From: Marchantia polymorpha subsp. ruderalis
Taxonomy: Eukaryota; Streptophyta; Marchantiopsida; Marchantiales; Marchantiaceae
Direction of reading: 5' to 3'
DNA: 64,000 nt
Assembly: GCA_037833965.1 (NCBI GenBank)
Contig: AP031353.1
Location: 17,362,501 to 17,426,500 of the forward strand
Shown: positions 9,725-18,110 of the stretch, piece by piece
Layout of the letters: each line of letters begins with the position of its first letter
Numbering within the stretch: position 1 is the stretch's first letter
Translations under genes and position numbers: made by a program
The notes under the pieces: generated by a model
Database searches by the model: none
Told to the model about the DNA's origin: nothing
What the model saw: the letters and a program-made list of their open reading frames with translations, nothing else

Positions 9725-9730
9725 CAATTA
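9722..9730 (+). promoter_or_regulatory. Probable translational readthrough stop (TAG CAA TTA) between gag and pol
   Basis: Gag and pol share one frame with only this stop between them. The six bases after TAG are CAATTA, which fits the CAR-YYA rule for leaky UAG codons known from tobamoviruses. Pol has no in-frame ATG for about 62 codons after the stop, and by then the RT domain has begun. Both points favour readthrough over independent initiation. The alternative is a plain nonsense mutation of a single gag-pol frame, but the exact match to the leaky context argues against chance. Confidence 0.75.
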
Positions 9731-12565
9731 ACTGTGGGACTGGGAAGGAGTGAGACGAGTCACACCGAGGGCATTGTCGACCCTAGTGACTGTCACGAAG
9801 TACAACTCAGTCCCGGCAAGTGCTTGAAGGTATCAAGCGCAGTGAGAGGAGACGAGCTAAGGAAAGTACAGGCATTCCTTAGCCATTATGTCGACGTCTT
9901 CGCCTGGAAGATCGAAGACATGAAGGGGATACCTGCACGGTATGGGGAACACCGTATCGATTTACTGGACGACTCAGTACCCATACGACAGCGCCAGTAT
10001 CGCCTCAACCCAAAATACTCCTTGCTAGTTAAAGAGGAGATAGATAAGTACTTGAGCGCTGGAATTATTTACCCTGTGCTCAGCAGCGAGTGGGTGTCGC
10101 CGATTGTTATCGTACCCAAGAAGTTGACGGGTAAGATACAAGTGTGTCAGGATTTCCGGAAGTTGAATGCAGCAACACGCAAGGATCATCACCCGTTACC
10201 ATTCACGGATGCCATTCTAGACCATGTCGCAGGACATGAATGTTATAGCTTCCTGGATGGGTTCTCAGGTTACAATCAGGTGTCTATCCGTGAACAGGAC
10301 AAGGATAAAACTACGTTCACAACCGACTGGGGAACTTACGCATACCACAAGATGCCCTTCGGTCTGTGCAACGCGCCTGCCACCTTTCAACGGATGATGA
10401 CCAATATCTTTCAGGAACAACTGAGGAAGTTCCTGGAAATATTCATAGATGACTTCTGTGTCTTTGGGAAGCGGTCTGAACACTTAAGTCACTTGAAGCA
10501 GACCTTCGATAAATGTAGAGAGAGCAGTTTATCACTGCATCCCGAGAAGTGCTTTTTCTTCATGACTAGTGGGATCTTGTTGGGTCATCGGGTCTCGGCA
10601 GACGGCATTGCGGTGGACATCGAGAAGGTCAAGGTTATACTCGAGCTTGAGCCACCCACGAATCTAAGAGAGCTGCGAGCATTCCTGGGTCATGTGGGCT
10701 ACTACCGAAGATTCATACACCTGTATGCAGTACTGGCGGCGGACCTGACCAAGTTGTTGAAGAAGGACGAGCCCTATGCCTGGGGTGCGAACCAGCAGAC
10801 AGCATTTGAAGCTCTGAAAGCGAAACTCACGACTGCTCCCGTACTAAGGAGTCCAGACTGGAATCGACCATTCCATGTTTACGTTGACACCTCGGCATTC
10901 GCCATCGGTGTAGTACTGAGTCAAAAGGATGACAACAAAAAGGACTACCCGATCTACTTCGCGAGCCGACAGCTGTCTCTAGCAGAGCGGAAGTACACCA
11001 CGACGGAGAGAGAAGCGTTGGGGATGGTGTACTCCTGTAAAAAGTTCCGCCACTACCTAATCTGCTACGAGTTTGTGTTCCATGTGGACCACTACGCATT
11101 GCAACACCTAGTCAAGAAAGCCGACCTATCTGGTCGGATCGCCAGGTGGGTGTTATTACTACAAGAGTTCACCTACACAGTCCAGACCAGGAAAGGGGTA
11201 CACCACGAAAATGCGGATTACTTGTCCCGATTATGGACACAGCCGACAGAGGAGGAATTGGTGGACGATTTTCCAGATGAAGAGTTATTTCAGTTGTCTG
11301 CAGGACATGAGTCCCGCTATGCCGACCTGTATCGATATCTGCTAACCCTCCAGTGTCCCGAAGGCATGGATTTGGAACAGCGAACTGTCTTTATTCATAA
11401 GGCAGGCCCGTACCAACTCCAGCAGGGGGTTTTGTTCAAGAAGATGGCAGATGAGCGCTTATGCAGATGCCTGGAGGAATCAGAGGTACCAAGAATAGTG
11501 AGTGCGATGCATACAGAGGAGGCGGGTGGACACTATGCCACCAGGAACACGGTCACAAAGATCCTAAATGCGGGGTATTGGTGGCCGACCATGTTTAAGG
11601 ATGTTCACGATTACATCCGCAAGTGCGACAGTTGCCAGAGGACGGGGAGACCGACGCCTACAACACGCTGGCCCCTGACTCCCATCATGCCTCTAGCACC
11701 GTTCGAAAAGTGGGGTATTGACTTTGTAGGGCCGATACAACCAGTGACTAGAAGTACACGAAGGCGCTACATTCTGGTAGCAACGGACTATGCCACCAAA
11801 ATGGTAGAGGCCAGAGCCACCAGAAAGGATGATGCTGCCACAGTGGCAGCATTCTTGTTTGAATCGATCATCACACGCTACGGATGTCCCTTAGAGCTAG
11901 TCAGCGACCGGGGCACGCATTTTCTGAATCAGATCATCGAAGATCTGACACGGTATTTCCACATCAAGCACCGGAAGACTACTCCATACAATCCCAAGGC
12001 AAATGGACTGACGGAGAAGTCCAATGGTCTGCTGTGTAAAATACTACTCAAGGTCACGGTGAATCACGCTCACGACTGGGATACGAAGCTAGCAGCCGCT
12101 CTATGGGCGTACCGCACAGCTGAGAAGATCACGACCAAACAGACACCATACTTTCTGGTGTATGGGCAACACCCGATCCTCCCGATCGAATTTGAAGTAC
12201 CCACCCAACGAACGTTGGATTTGCAGAGGATGGGCGCAGAGGAGAGTCAGCTCTACAGGTTACAGGAGGTCACGCTGCTGGATGAGAGGAGAAGAGACGC
12301 CGAAGATCGCACCAGGAAAATCCAGCTCCGTCGAAAGGAGAGATACGATAAAAAGATCAAACCGGTACTCCTGCAGGCGGGTGATTTGGCATTACTCTAC
12401 GACAGCAGGCATGCCAGATTCCCAGGCAAACTGCACCTAAGGTGGATGGGACCTTACAGGGTTGTCGAAGTCTTCCCGAATGGATCCATCCAACTTGCGG
12501 ACCTGGCCGGCGATTTGTTAGGCACCCGAGTGAACGGGTGGCGGTTGAAGAAATACCACATGTGA
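9725..12565 (+). CDS. pol: Pol: reverse transcriptase, RNase H, integrase (expressed by readthrough)
   Basis: The frame is open from the codon after the gag TAG to TGA at 12563-12565. RT shows YHKMPFGLCNAPATFQ and an FIDDF catalytic box near residue 238. RNase H has its first acidic residue near 384 (HVYVDTS) and a TEREAL motif. Integrase has an H-H-C-C zinc domain from about residue 595 and DDE catalytic residues near 663 (WGIDFVG), 725 (SDRGTH) and 762 (GLTEKSNG). No chromodomain is present. The C-terminal RWMGPYRVVEVFPNG and VNGWRLK motifs are typical of the Tat/Athila branch. I see no stop or frameshift. Only 37 bp separate the pol stop from the 3' LTR, so there is no env-like gene in the internal region. 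Confidence 0.95.
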   Translation, partial: QLTVGLGRSETSHTEGIVDPSDCHEVQLSPGKCLKVSSAVRGDELRKVQAFLSHYVDVFAWKIEDMKGIPARYGEHRIDLLDDSVPIRQRQYRLNPKYSLLVKEEIDKYLSAGIIYPVLSSEWVSPIVIVPKKLTGKIQVCQDFRKLNAATRKDHHPLPFTDAILDHVAGHECYSFLDGFSGYNQVSIREQDKDKTTFTTDWGTYAYHKMPFGLCNAPATFQRMMTNIFQEQLRKFLEIFIDDFCVFGKRSEHLSHLKQTFDKCRESSLSLHPEKCFFFMTSGILLGHRVSADGIAVDIEKVKVILELEPPTNLRELRAFLGHVGYYRRFIHLYAVLAADLTKLLKKDEPYAWGANQQTAFEALKAKLTTAPVLRSPDWNRPFHVYVDTSAFAIGVVLSQKDDNKKDYPIYFASRQLSLAERKYTTTEREALGMVYSCKKFRHYLICYEFVFHVDHYALQHLVKKADLSGRIARWVLLLQEFTYTVQTRKGVHHENADYLSRLWTQPTEEELVDDFPDEELFQLSAGHESRYADLYRYLLTLQCPEGMDLEQRTVFIHKAGPYQLQQGVLFKKMADERLCRCLEESEVPRIVSAMHTEEAGGHYATRNTVTKILNAGYWWPTMFKDVHDYIRKCDSCQRTGRPTPTTRWPLTPIMPLAPFEKWGIDFVGPIQPVTRSTRRRYILVATDYATKMVEARATRKDDAATVAAFLFESIITRYGCPLELVSDRGTHFLNQIIEDLTRYFHIKHRKTTPYNPKANGLTEKSNGLLCKILLKVTVNHAHDWDTKLAAALWAYRTAEKITTKQTPYFLVYGQHPILPIEFEVPTQRTLDLQRMGAEESQLYRLQEVTLLDERRRDAEDRTRKIQLRRKERYDKKIKPVLLQAGDLALLYDSRHARFPGKLHLRWMGPYRVVEVFPNGSIQLADLAGDLLGTRVNGWRLKKYHM

Positions 12566-12589
12566 GTGTTCGCGTGGGCGCTCACAATT

Positions 12590-12600
12590 GAGGAGGGGGG
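12590..12600 (+). other. Polypurine tract
   Basis: GAGGAGGGGGG lies two bases before the 3' LTR and is the expected primer for plus-strand DNA synthesis. Confidence 0.88.
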
Positions 12601-13845
12601 CATGTGGTACCCCACTTTTGGCAATTTTGAGGAAATTAAAACATTTTTGGAAAACTGTACCCTGGCAGCATTGTAAATAGCCTTCGGTACATCAAAACAG
12701 AGTGAATCCGGAAGATCGCGGGGATTCTCGAGGGATCTTGTAGAATCTGGGAGTTGGGGTGCCGCAGTAAGCACAGGCACCACCCTCCCTGCGCGCTCTG
12801 CAGTTAGGATCTCTACGGCGCAAGGCGCAAAACCCGCCTTCGGAGGTTGCGTCCGCGGCTGTAGGGAAACCCCCGTAATTAGGTCAACCCTCGGGCGCCT
12901 TGACCAAGTTAGGATCCCGTTGGAAAGAGCTCGACGCACTGATTCCAACGAGCCCAAGAACGCTTGGAACGGACGAGGACTTAGGGAGTTATCGCTACTG
13001 GAAGAAACGGAGGCGGTCGCCTACGGCGGAAGGAGTTCGCCACCGGCGCGAATTCCGCCTACGCGGAAGGGGGATTCAAGTTTTGTCCTATGCGCGGACG
13101 AAGGCGTTCGCCTGTGCACAGGCGAAGTAGGGTTAGGGAAGGCGCGAAGTCCGCCTACGCACAGGCGTTTGCCTGTGCACAGGCACTTCGGCGTCGGCGG
13201 AAAATCCGCCTTGGGCCCTAGAAATGCGCCTTGTGAGGTAGAAAGTGTACGGCGCCTTCCGCGCCAGCGCAGCGCCGCGTACGTCGGAAGAGCCGCCAGA
13301 GTAATCCAATCGGTACGGACCGTGCGGACGGCACGGGTGGATGCGCTCTTGGACGGACGGAGTTGCGGCGGCGGAAGCGCCGACGGAGAGACAAGGAACG
13401 GACAGACTGGACGGAGACGGCTGACCACGGTCAACGCCTTCCGCGCCAGCGCAGCGCCGCGGACGGAATTCGCCTGCGCACAGGCGAACGCCTGTGCACA
13501 GGAGGATGGGGTTCCGTACCGGCGGAGAATCCGCCGAGGCTCCTGCCTGCGCACAGGCAGGAGTTGAATTTTTGTCCGACATGCGGACACACGCGTCAAG
13601 GCAGAGGGAGAATGGCCGAGGGACGGTACGAACAAGTGTACCGCGCAAGGCGGAAAACTCGCCTTCGGCGCTACGCCCCCATGTCCACAGGGTGACACGC
13701 TCGCGGAGTTCAAATCCGCCAATTCGAGCGTGAGAGTTTAATCGACGACGGCGGAGCGTGAAGCCGCGCGTGAGAGCGAAGACCGTTCCAGCGTACAGCC
13801 GGCGCGGCCATCAAGTGAGACGTTCTTCACGACCAAGAGCCGACC

Positions 13846-16800
13846 ATGACCTTCGACCGGGCGGCGGAGAACGTCCCATTCTTGAATTCGCGATTCCAAT
13901 CTCTTGTGCGCACTGCGCGCATCCATCTGCTGGCTGCGGAACATTCTCGACGTCGTCACACAGGAGATTTCTTGTTGATTGAGGGAGAAGTGAGTGCGCG
14001 TGATTTGGAATTGAGAGCGATTAGAGTTTGCCGAGAGAGAAAGAAGCGCGGGCAGTGTGGAAGTAGAATGAGCGGGCGAGCGAACCCCAGGAACGCGATG
14101 ACGAGACCGAGCAGATTGCGGATGGTGCCACTTCGCCTGCCGCAGAACGGGCTGCGCGCTTTCGAGGAGCGCTTAATAGCAAGAAAGCTCGATTTCTTGC
14201 TATGGGGATGGAATTACATCTGTGCGAATATGGTGCGCGAGTGGCTAGAGCCACAGGGACCACCCTCGCGCGGATTGCGTCCGCATGTTGATCGGTGGAC
14301 AGTCCAAGATTGGGCGCAGGCGTTGGGAAGATGTGCTGGCATGCCAGGGCATCTCCTTTTCGACAGCGAGAGCATCAAGGTGACCAAGCAAGAAGAGGCG
14401 CAATTTGTGGAGCTGTTCAAGACCGGGAGGTCTACCAAGAATGGGTACAGGACCCGTGATTACAAGGATCGATTTCGCCGGACTCTGTCCGCGGCGCTGA
14501 TGCAATTACTGCAGCCGCACCGCGCCTGCTACATCACATTGTGGCAAGTCTCTTTTGTGGAGTGCGTCATCGAGGGAACTCCAATTCACTGGGCGAGCAT
14601 CCTGCACAGGGTGATGCGACAGCACGCGTTTGAGGAGAAGGGGGGAACTCTAAACCATCTTTCTCCTTTCCTCATCAATTTTTATCGACAGCGGAATTGT
14701 TTGACAGCGGCGGAGCTTGAACATTTTCCGCCATTGTCCATCGACCATCCCGGGAAGTATGTGCGGGAGAACGAGGTCGATACTGATGCAGAGGAGTCAC
14801 CGACTTCTACCCCATCAAGACGGAGGGACGAAGGGAGACACACCCCTGCAGCGCGAGTGCCGCGGAAGCGGCGATGGAGGGAAGAGTCTGAAGAGGAGCA
14901 GCATCAAGAACCCTCTGCTCCCATTCGACCGCGGCCGCTGTGCGAGCCATACAGCCGGCCGAAGCAGAAGGCACGCAGACTGGTGTTACCAGCTGACAGT
15001 GCGGACACGGCGACGATTGCGACGGAGATAGGAAGTGCGTCGCCAGAGAGGCGAGAGGAAGCGCGGACGACCGCAGGAGCAACGGGCCACGCTGCAACCT
15101 CGTCGGGAGAGAGGCCGCCTACGGGCCAAGGGCCTCCGGAGTTACCACGTGCGATGCGGACAGATGTTCCGTTTGCGCACAGGCGAACCTCCGCGGACGG
15201 ACGAGCCTCCGCGGACCGGCGAACACAAGTGGACGTGGATCTACGCTTACGCGTGGGAAGGAGCAGTCCGCCTGTGCACAGGCGCTCACCTGTGCACAGG
15301 TCGCCTGTGCACAGGACACCTCCGCACGTGCCGCCTGTGCACAGGCAAGAATCACCCCCGTTCCAACGCAGGAAGGGGAAGGAGCCGGCGGAAGAACCGC
15401 CTACGAGACACCGGCCCTCGGGGCCAGACCCTCCGGCGCACCACGCGCCGCAATTTGCGCCTTCGGCGCCAGGGCCTTCGAGCCGAGGAGATACGAGCAG
15501 AGAGCGTGCGGAGGCCGCACCATCGGCGGGAAGCCCGCCGATAGATGCGCCTTCGGCGGTAGGGCCTATAGGCCAAGGAACATCGGGCGTGCGGCCCCCG
15601 GCCATGTTGCCTTCGGCGATAGGTGTCCGCGGCGCTACGCCTGCGGCGGACAAGGCGCCGGCAAATGCGCCTGCGCACGGGCCGGGCACAGCCCCCACGG
15701 ACCGATCAAGGGAGCAGCAGACGGAGGAGCGGAGTGACTGTCCGCGGGATGAAATCTCGATGCGCGATGCGCAATCAAACCCCGCGCAGCCACCCTCCGC
15801 TCGACCGCCTTCGGCGGCGGACGACGGAAACAGAGAGGACGCGGGAGGCAATCAACAAATAAGCGACGGGGATGCCGCTCGGGTACATTCGCCTTCCGCC
15901 TTAGACATTTTGGCGACGAGCAGCGAGGCTGCAGCCGTGCCTTCGCAGGCAGCACACGTCGAGGACGTGCAGCCCCACTCGGGGCAGTCGCCAACGCAAT
16001 CAATGGCGACTGAAATTCTCCACTCGGATGATGACGACGGAGGCTCCACGGAAGAAATGTCAGGAGCAGAAGACACCGAGGAGGAGGAGGAGGAAATTGT
16101 TGGAGCGCCGGCGGCGGCGCTCTCTGAGCAGGTGATTCCGTTGCTGCGGTACTTGGATCGCAAGGTCGATAAATACGCCGACCCACTCCAGCCGGGATCT
16201 TACATCGAGTTAGTGCGCAGGCGGACTTGCACTAAAGTCCACACCAGCAAGCTATTAGCTAGAGTGGACCAGGAGTTGAGGGACTTGAAGGAGAAGCATG
16301 AGTGCTTGTGGGGTCAGTACAAGCTTAATCAGAAATTCTACAAGCACTCCGAGAAGATGAAGGATGAGAAACTGGGCGAGCTCACCAAGGAGCAGGTGAA
16401 GGTCAAGGAAGCACTCGATTCTGAGCAGGCCCAGAATCGGATTTTGTCAGAGGAGCTCGTGCGACAGACGCGGTTGTTGGAACAATGTCAGCTCGCACGG
16501 CAGGCGGATGAAGAATTAATCCGCAGGTTACAGTCAGAGTGTGGCGAATTGAGGGCGCAACGTGCTGAAGCCGAATCGCAATTAGTGATAATTGAAGAGG
16601 ATCGCAGGAAGGAGGCGGATCGCACGAAGGTGGAGACGGCGAGGCGAGTCGCCCACTGCCTCAAGGGCTACGCCCACTGGGAAGTGAAGGCGCAGGAGAA
16701 ACTCACACTGCGTGAGTTTGAATTGCGCGCAGCCGGGTTGTTGTCAGGCGACAGTAGGAGTCGGCGGAAGGTAGCAAAGAAGCTCGAAGCCTTTCTGTCG

Positions 16801-16983
16801 AAGGCACAGGATACCATGTCCGCCCTCGAGGGGGAGGTGTCCGCGGCGTTGCAGCGTTTGGGACTGCGCAGTCGAGCGGAAGAGTGGCAGAGTAGAGAGT
16901 TAGTGCGCGGCAGTCGGCCGCGCAGGAGACGTAGTACAGGTTCCGCGGAGTGTAGTGTAGCGTGGTTCCGTGCAGGCGTGTAG
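13846..16983 (+). CDS. LTR-encoded (U3) accessory protein, 1045 aa, 3' LTR copy
   Basis: This is the second intact copy of the LTR ORF, one codon longer than the 5' copy. Amino-acid differences I can see are few: Ala/Thr, Leu/Ser, Ser/Leu, Asp/Asn and Gly/Ser single changes. In addition one SPVHR unit is lost and a short FAHRRTS-type block is gained. Domains are as in the 5' copy. This copy lies on the genomic RNA between pol and the R region, the position of MMTV sag or lentiviral nef relative to U3. Translation would probably need a spliced or internally initiated RNA. The function is unknown; a nucleic-acid-binding or assembly role is only a guess from the basic and coiled-coil regions. 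Confidence 0.87.
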   Translation: MTFDRAAENVPFLNSRFQSLVRTARIHLLAAEHSRRRHTGDFLLIEGEVSARDLELRAIRVCRERKKRGQCGSRMSGRANPRNAMTRPSRLRMVPLRLPQNGLRAFEERLIARKLDFLLWGWNYICANMVREWLEPQGPPSRGLRPHVDRWTVQDWAQALGRCAGMPGHLLFDSESIKVTKQEEAQFVELFKTGRSTKNGYRTRDYKDRFRRTLSAALMQLLQPHRACYITLWQVSFVECVIEGTPIHWASILHRVMRQHAFEEKGGTLNHLSPFLINFYRQRNCLTAAELEHFPPLSIDHPGKYVRENEVDTDAEESPTSTPSRRRDEGRHTPAARVPRKRRWREESEEEQHQEPSAPIRPRPLCEPYSRPKQKARRLVLPADSADTATIATEIGSASPERREEARTTAGATGHAATSSGERPPTGQGPPELPRAMRTDVPFAHRRTSADGRASADRRTQVDVDLRLRVGRSSPPVHRRSPVHRSPVHRTPPHVPPVHRQESPPFQRRKGKEPAEEPPTRHRPSGPDPPAHHAPQFAPSAPGPSSRGDTSRERAEAAPSAGSPPIDAPSAVGPIGQGTSGVRPPAMLPSAIGVRGATPAADKAPANAPAHGPGTAPTDRSREQQTEERSDCPRDEISMRDAQSNPAQPPSARPPSAADDGNREDAGGNQQISDGDAARVHSPSALDILATSSEAAAVPSQAAHVEDVQPHSGQSPTQSMATEILHSDDDDGGSTEEMSGAEDTEEEEEEIVGAPAAALSEQVIPLLRYLDRKVDKYADPLQPGSYIELVRRRTCTKVHTSKLLARVDQELRDLKEKHECLWGQYKLNQKFYKHSEKMKDEKLGELTKEQVKVKEALDSEQAQNRILSEELVRQTRLLEQCQLARQADEELIRRLQSECGELRAQRAEAESQLVIIEEDRRKEADRTKVETARRVAHCLKGYAHWEVKAQEKLTLREFELRAAGLLSGDSRSRRKVAKKLEAFLSKAQDTMSALEGEVSAALQRLGLRSRAEEWQSRELVRGSRPRRRRSTGSAECSVAWFRAGV

Positions 16984-17019
16984 CGTAGTGCAGTGTAGTG
17001 TTAGGTAGGACTTAGAAGG

Positions 17020-17028
17020 TATAAAATA
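17020..17028 (+). promoter_or_regulatory. TATA box of the 3' LTR
   Basis: This is the same TATAAAATA as in the 5' LTR. From here it could drive transcription into the flanking DNA (18.0 kb onward). Confidence 0.6.
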
Positions 17029-17991
17029 GTTCCAGGCGTTTTGCCTGGGGTTCTTTCCCATCAGAAGTGCAGATCAGGAACCCATTTCCTTTGCGTGTTT
17101 GTGTCCTTGAGTTCTGTCACCACGCACGAGGAGTTACAACTTAGCGTTCCGCATTTTGTAGCTGAAGGCCTTCGGCCGAATGTTCAGAGCTAGTACATTG
17201 GTTAGAGACTTGAGTAGTTCGGATCTGCACCTGCGGGTGACTGCCGATGCTCAGAGCCAGTGACTAGTTAGATACTTGAACAGTTTCGCCCCTACACCTT
17301 CGAGTGTTTCTTTCTGATTGTACTCCTTGGGATTTTTCCCCTGAATGCCAAAGTGAAGTTTTGCTACTTCGTGTAAGCCTTGGTTGTAAATTCAGGTTAC
17401 GCTGCAGCAGGTGCCTTGAGGGTAACCCCTGTAGTATTTCTGGGAATGACAAGTGCCTGAGAATTCAAACTCTTCAATAGACTGTTGTTGTGTTACTGGA
17501 ATGTTTCTCAGTGAGTCCTTCAGTGCGGACCTGTGTTCTCTGCGCGTTTTGTGAGTTGAGAGTGCTGTTCACCGCGTATGAGTGACTTCGATCCGAAGTA
17601 GGCAGTCCAAACCGGGTTTCCTACACTAGCAGCAAGCTAGTGGAAGTGTTGTAAAAGCCGGAGTTGGAAGTCACTGCCCGCAGCTTTGCCGAGTGTGCTC
17701 TTGAGAGACTTTCCCCCTGAAATCTTGAAGTAGAGGTCCTAACGGATCTCTAGGTTGTGTTTCTGTAGTTTCAGGTGTGTGTGTGTGTGTGTGTTACGCT
17801 GCACTGTGCGACCTCCGAGTGCGCTCCGAGTGGACACTTGCAGTATTTCTGGGAGTGACAGTCGCCTGAGAATTCAAACTCATCAATAGTCTGTTAAACG
17901 TGACACTTTGTACCCTGTGTGTTCCTCTGTCCCTGTGGGTTCGACCTTTCTACCACTATATTGCAGTTTTAGCCTTTAGTGGGTTATTACA

Positions 17992-17996
17992 AGTCT
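17992..17996. other. Right target-site duplication of the LTR retrotransposon
   Basis: AGTCT directly follows the CA end of the 3' LTR and matches 1411-1415. Confidence 0.93.
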
Positions 17997-18110
17997 GACG
18001 GTGTGCATTACACACGACGGTGACGGTAAGCCGTGAGCCAGGAAGCATTAGATCCGGGTTAATGTATTCCATCAATTTGATGATCTTATGTTAAATTACG
18101 AAAACGGCTA
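17997..18110. repeat. Unit A flank between retrotransposon and pogo element
   Basis: From about 18017 this aligns with unit B from about 30898. The unit B stretch 30069-30897 has no counterpart here, so unit A carries a deletion or unit B an extra block. It ends in the TA target of the pogo insertion. Confidence 0.7.

Larger units (their letters stand above)
1416..17991 (+). mobile_element. Complete Ty3/gypsy LTR retrotransposon, Tat/Athila-like, with giant ORF-bearing LTRs
   Basis: The element is 16576 bp: a 5390-bp 5' LTR, a 5797-bp internal region and a 5389-bp 3' LTR. Both LTRs begin TGTGGTACCCC and end GTTATTACA (TG...CA). The 5-bp target duplication AGTCT lies at 1411-1415 and 17992-17996. 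A PBS matching tRNA-Asp, gag, pol and a polypurine tract occur in the expected order. Domain order is gag, protease, RT, RNase H, integrase with no chromodomain. The RT box reads FIDDF and the integrase tail ends in a VNGWRLKKY-like motif, both of which resemble the Tat/Athila lineage. The LTRs differ by only about a dozen changes that I can see, and all ORFs are intact, so the insertion looks recent and possibly autonomous. Confidence 0.96.
12603..17991 (+). repeat. 3' LTR (5389 bp)
   Basis: This is a near-identical copy of 1416-6805 with the same TG and CA ends, followed by AGTCT. In the genomic RNA its U3 forms the 3' end. The large ORF here is therefore the third gene of the RNA, downstream of pol. 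Confidence 0.95.

Noticed and set aside
9734..9736. Separate pol start at GTG 9734
   Set aside because: GTG is not a usual plant start, and the frame is continuous with gag through the TAG. Readthrough explains it better.
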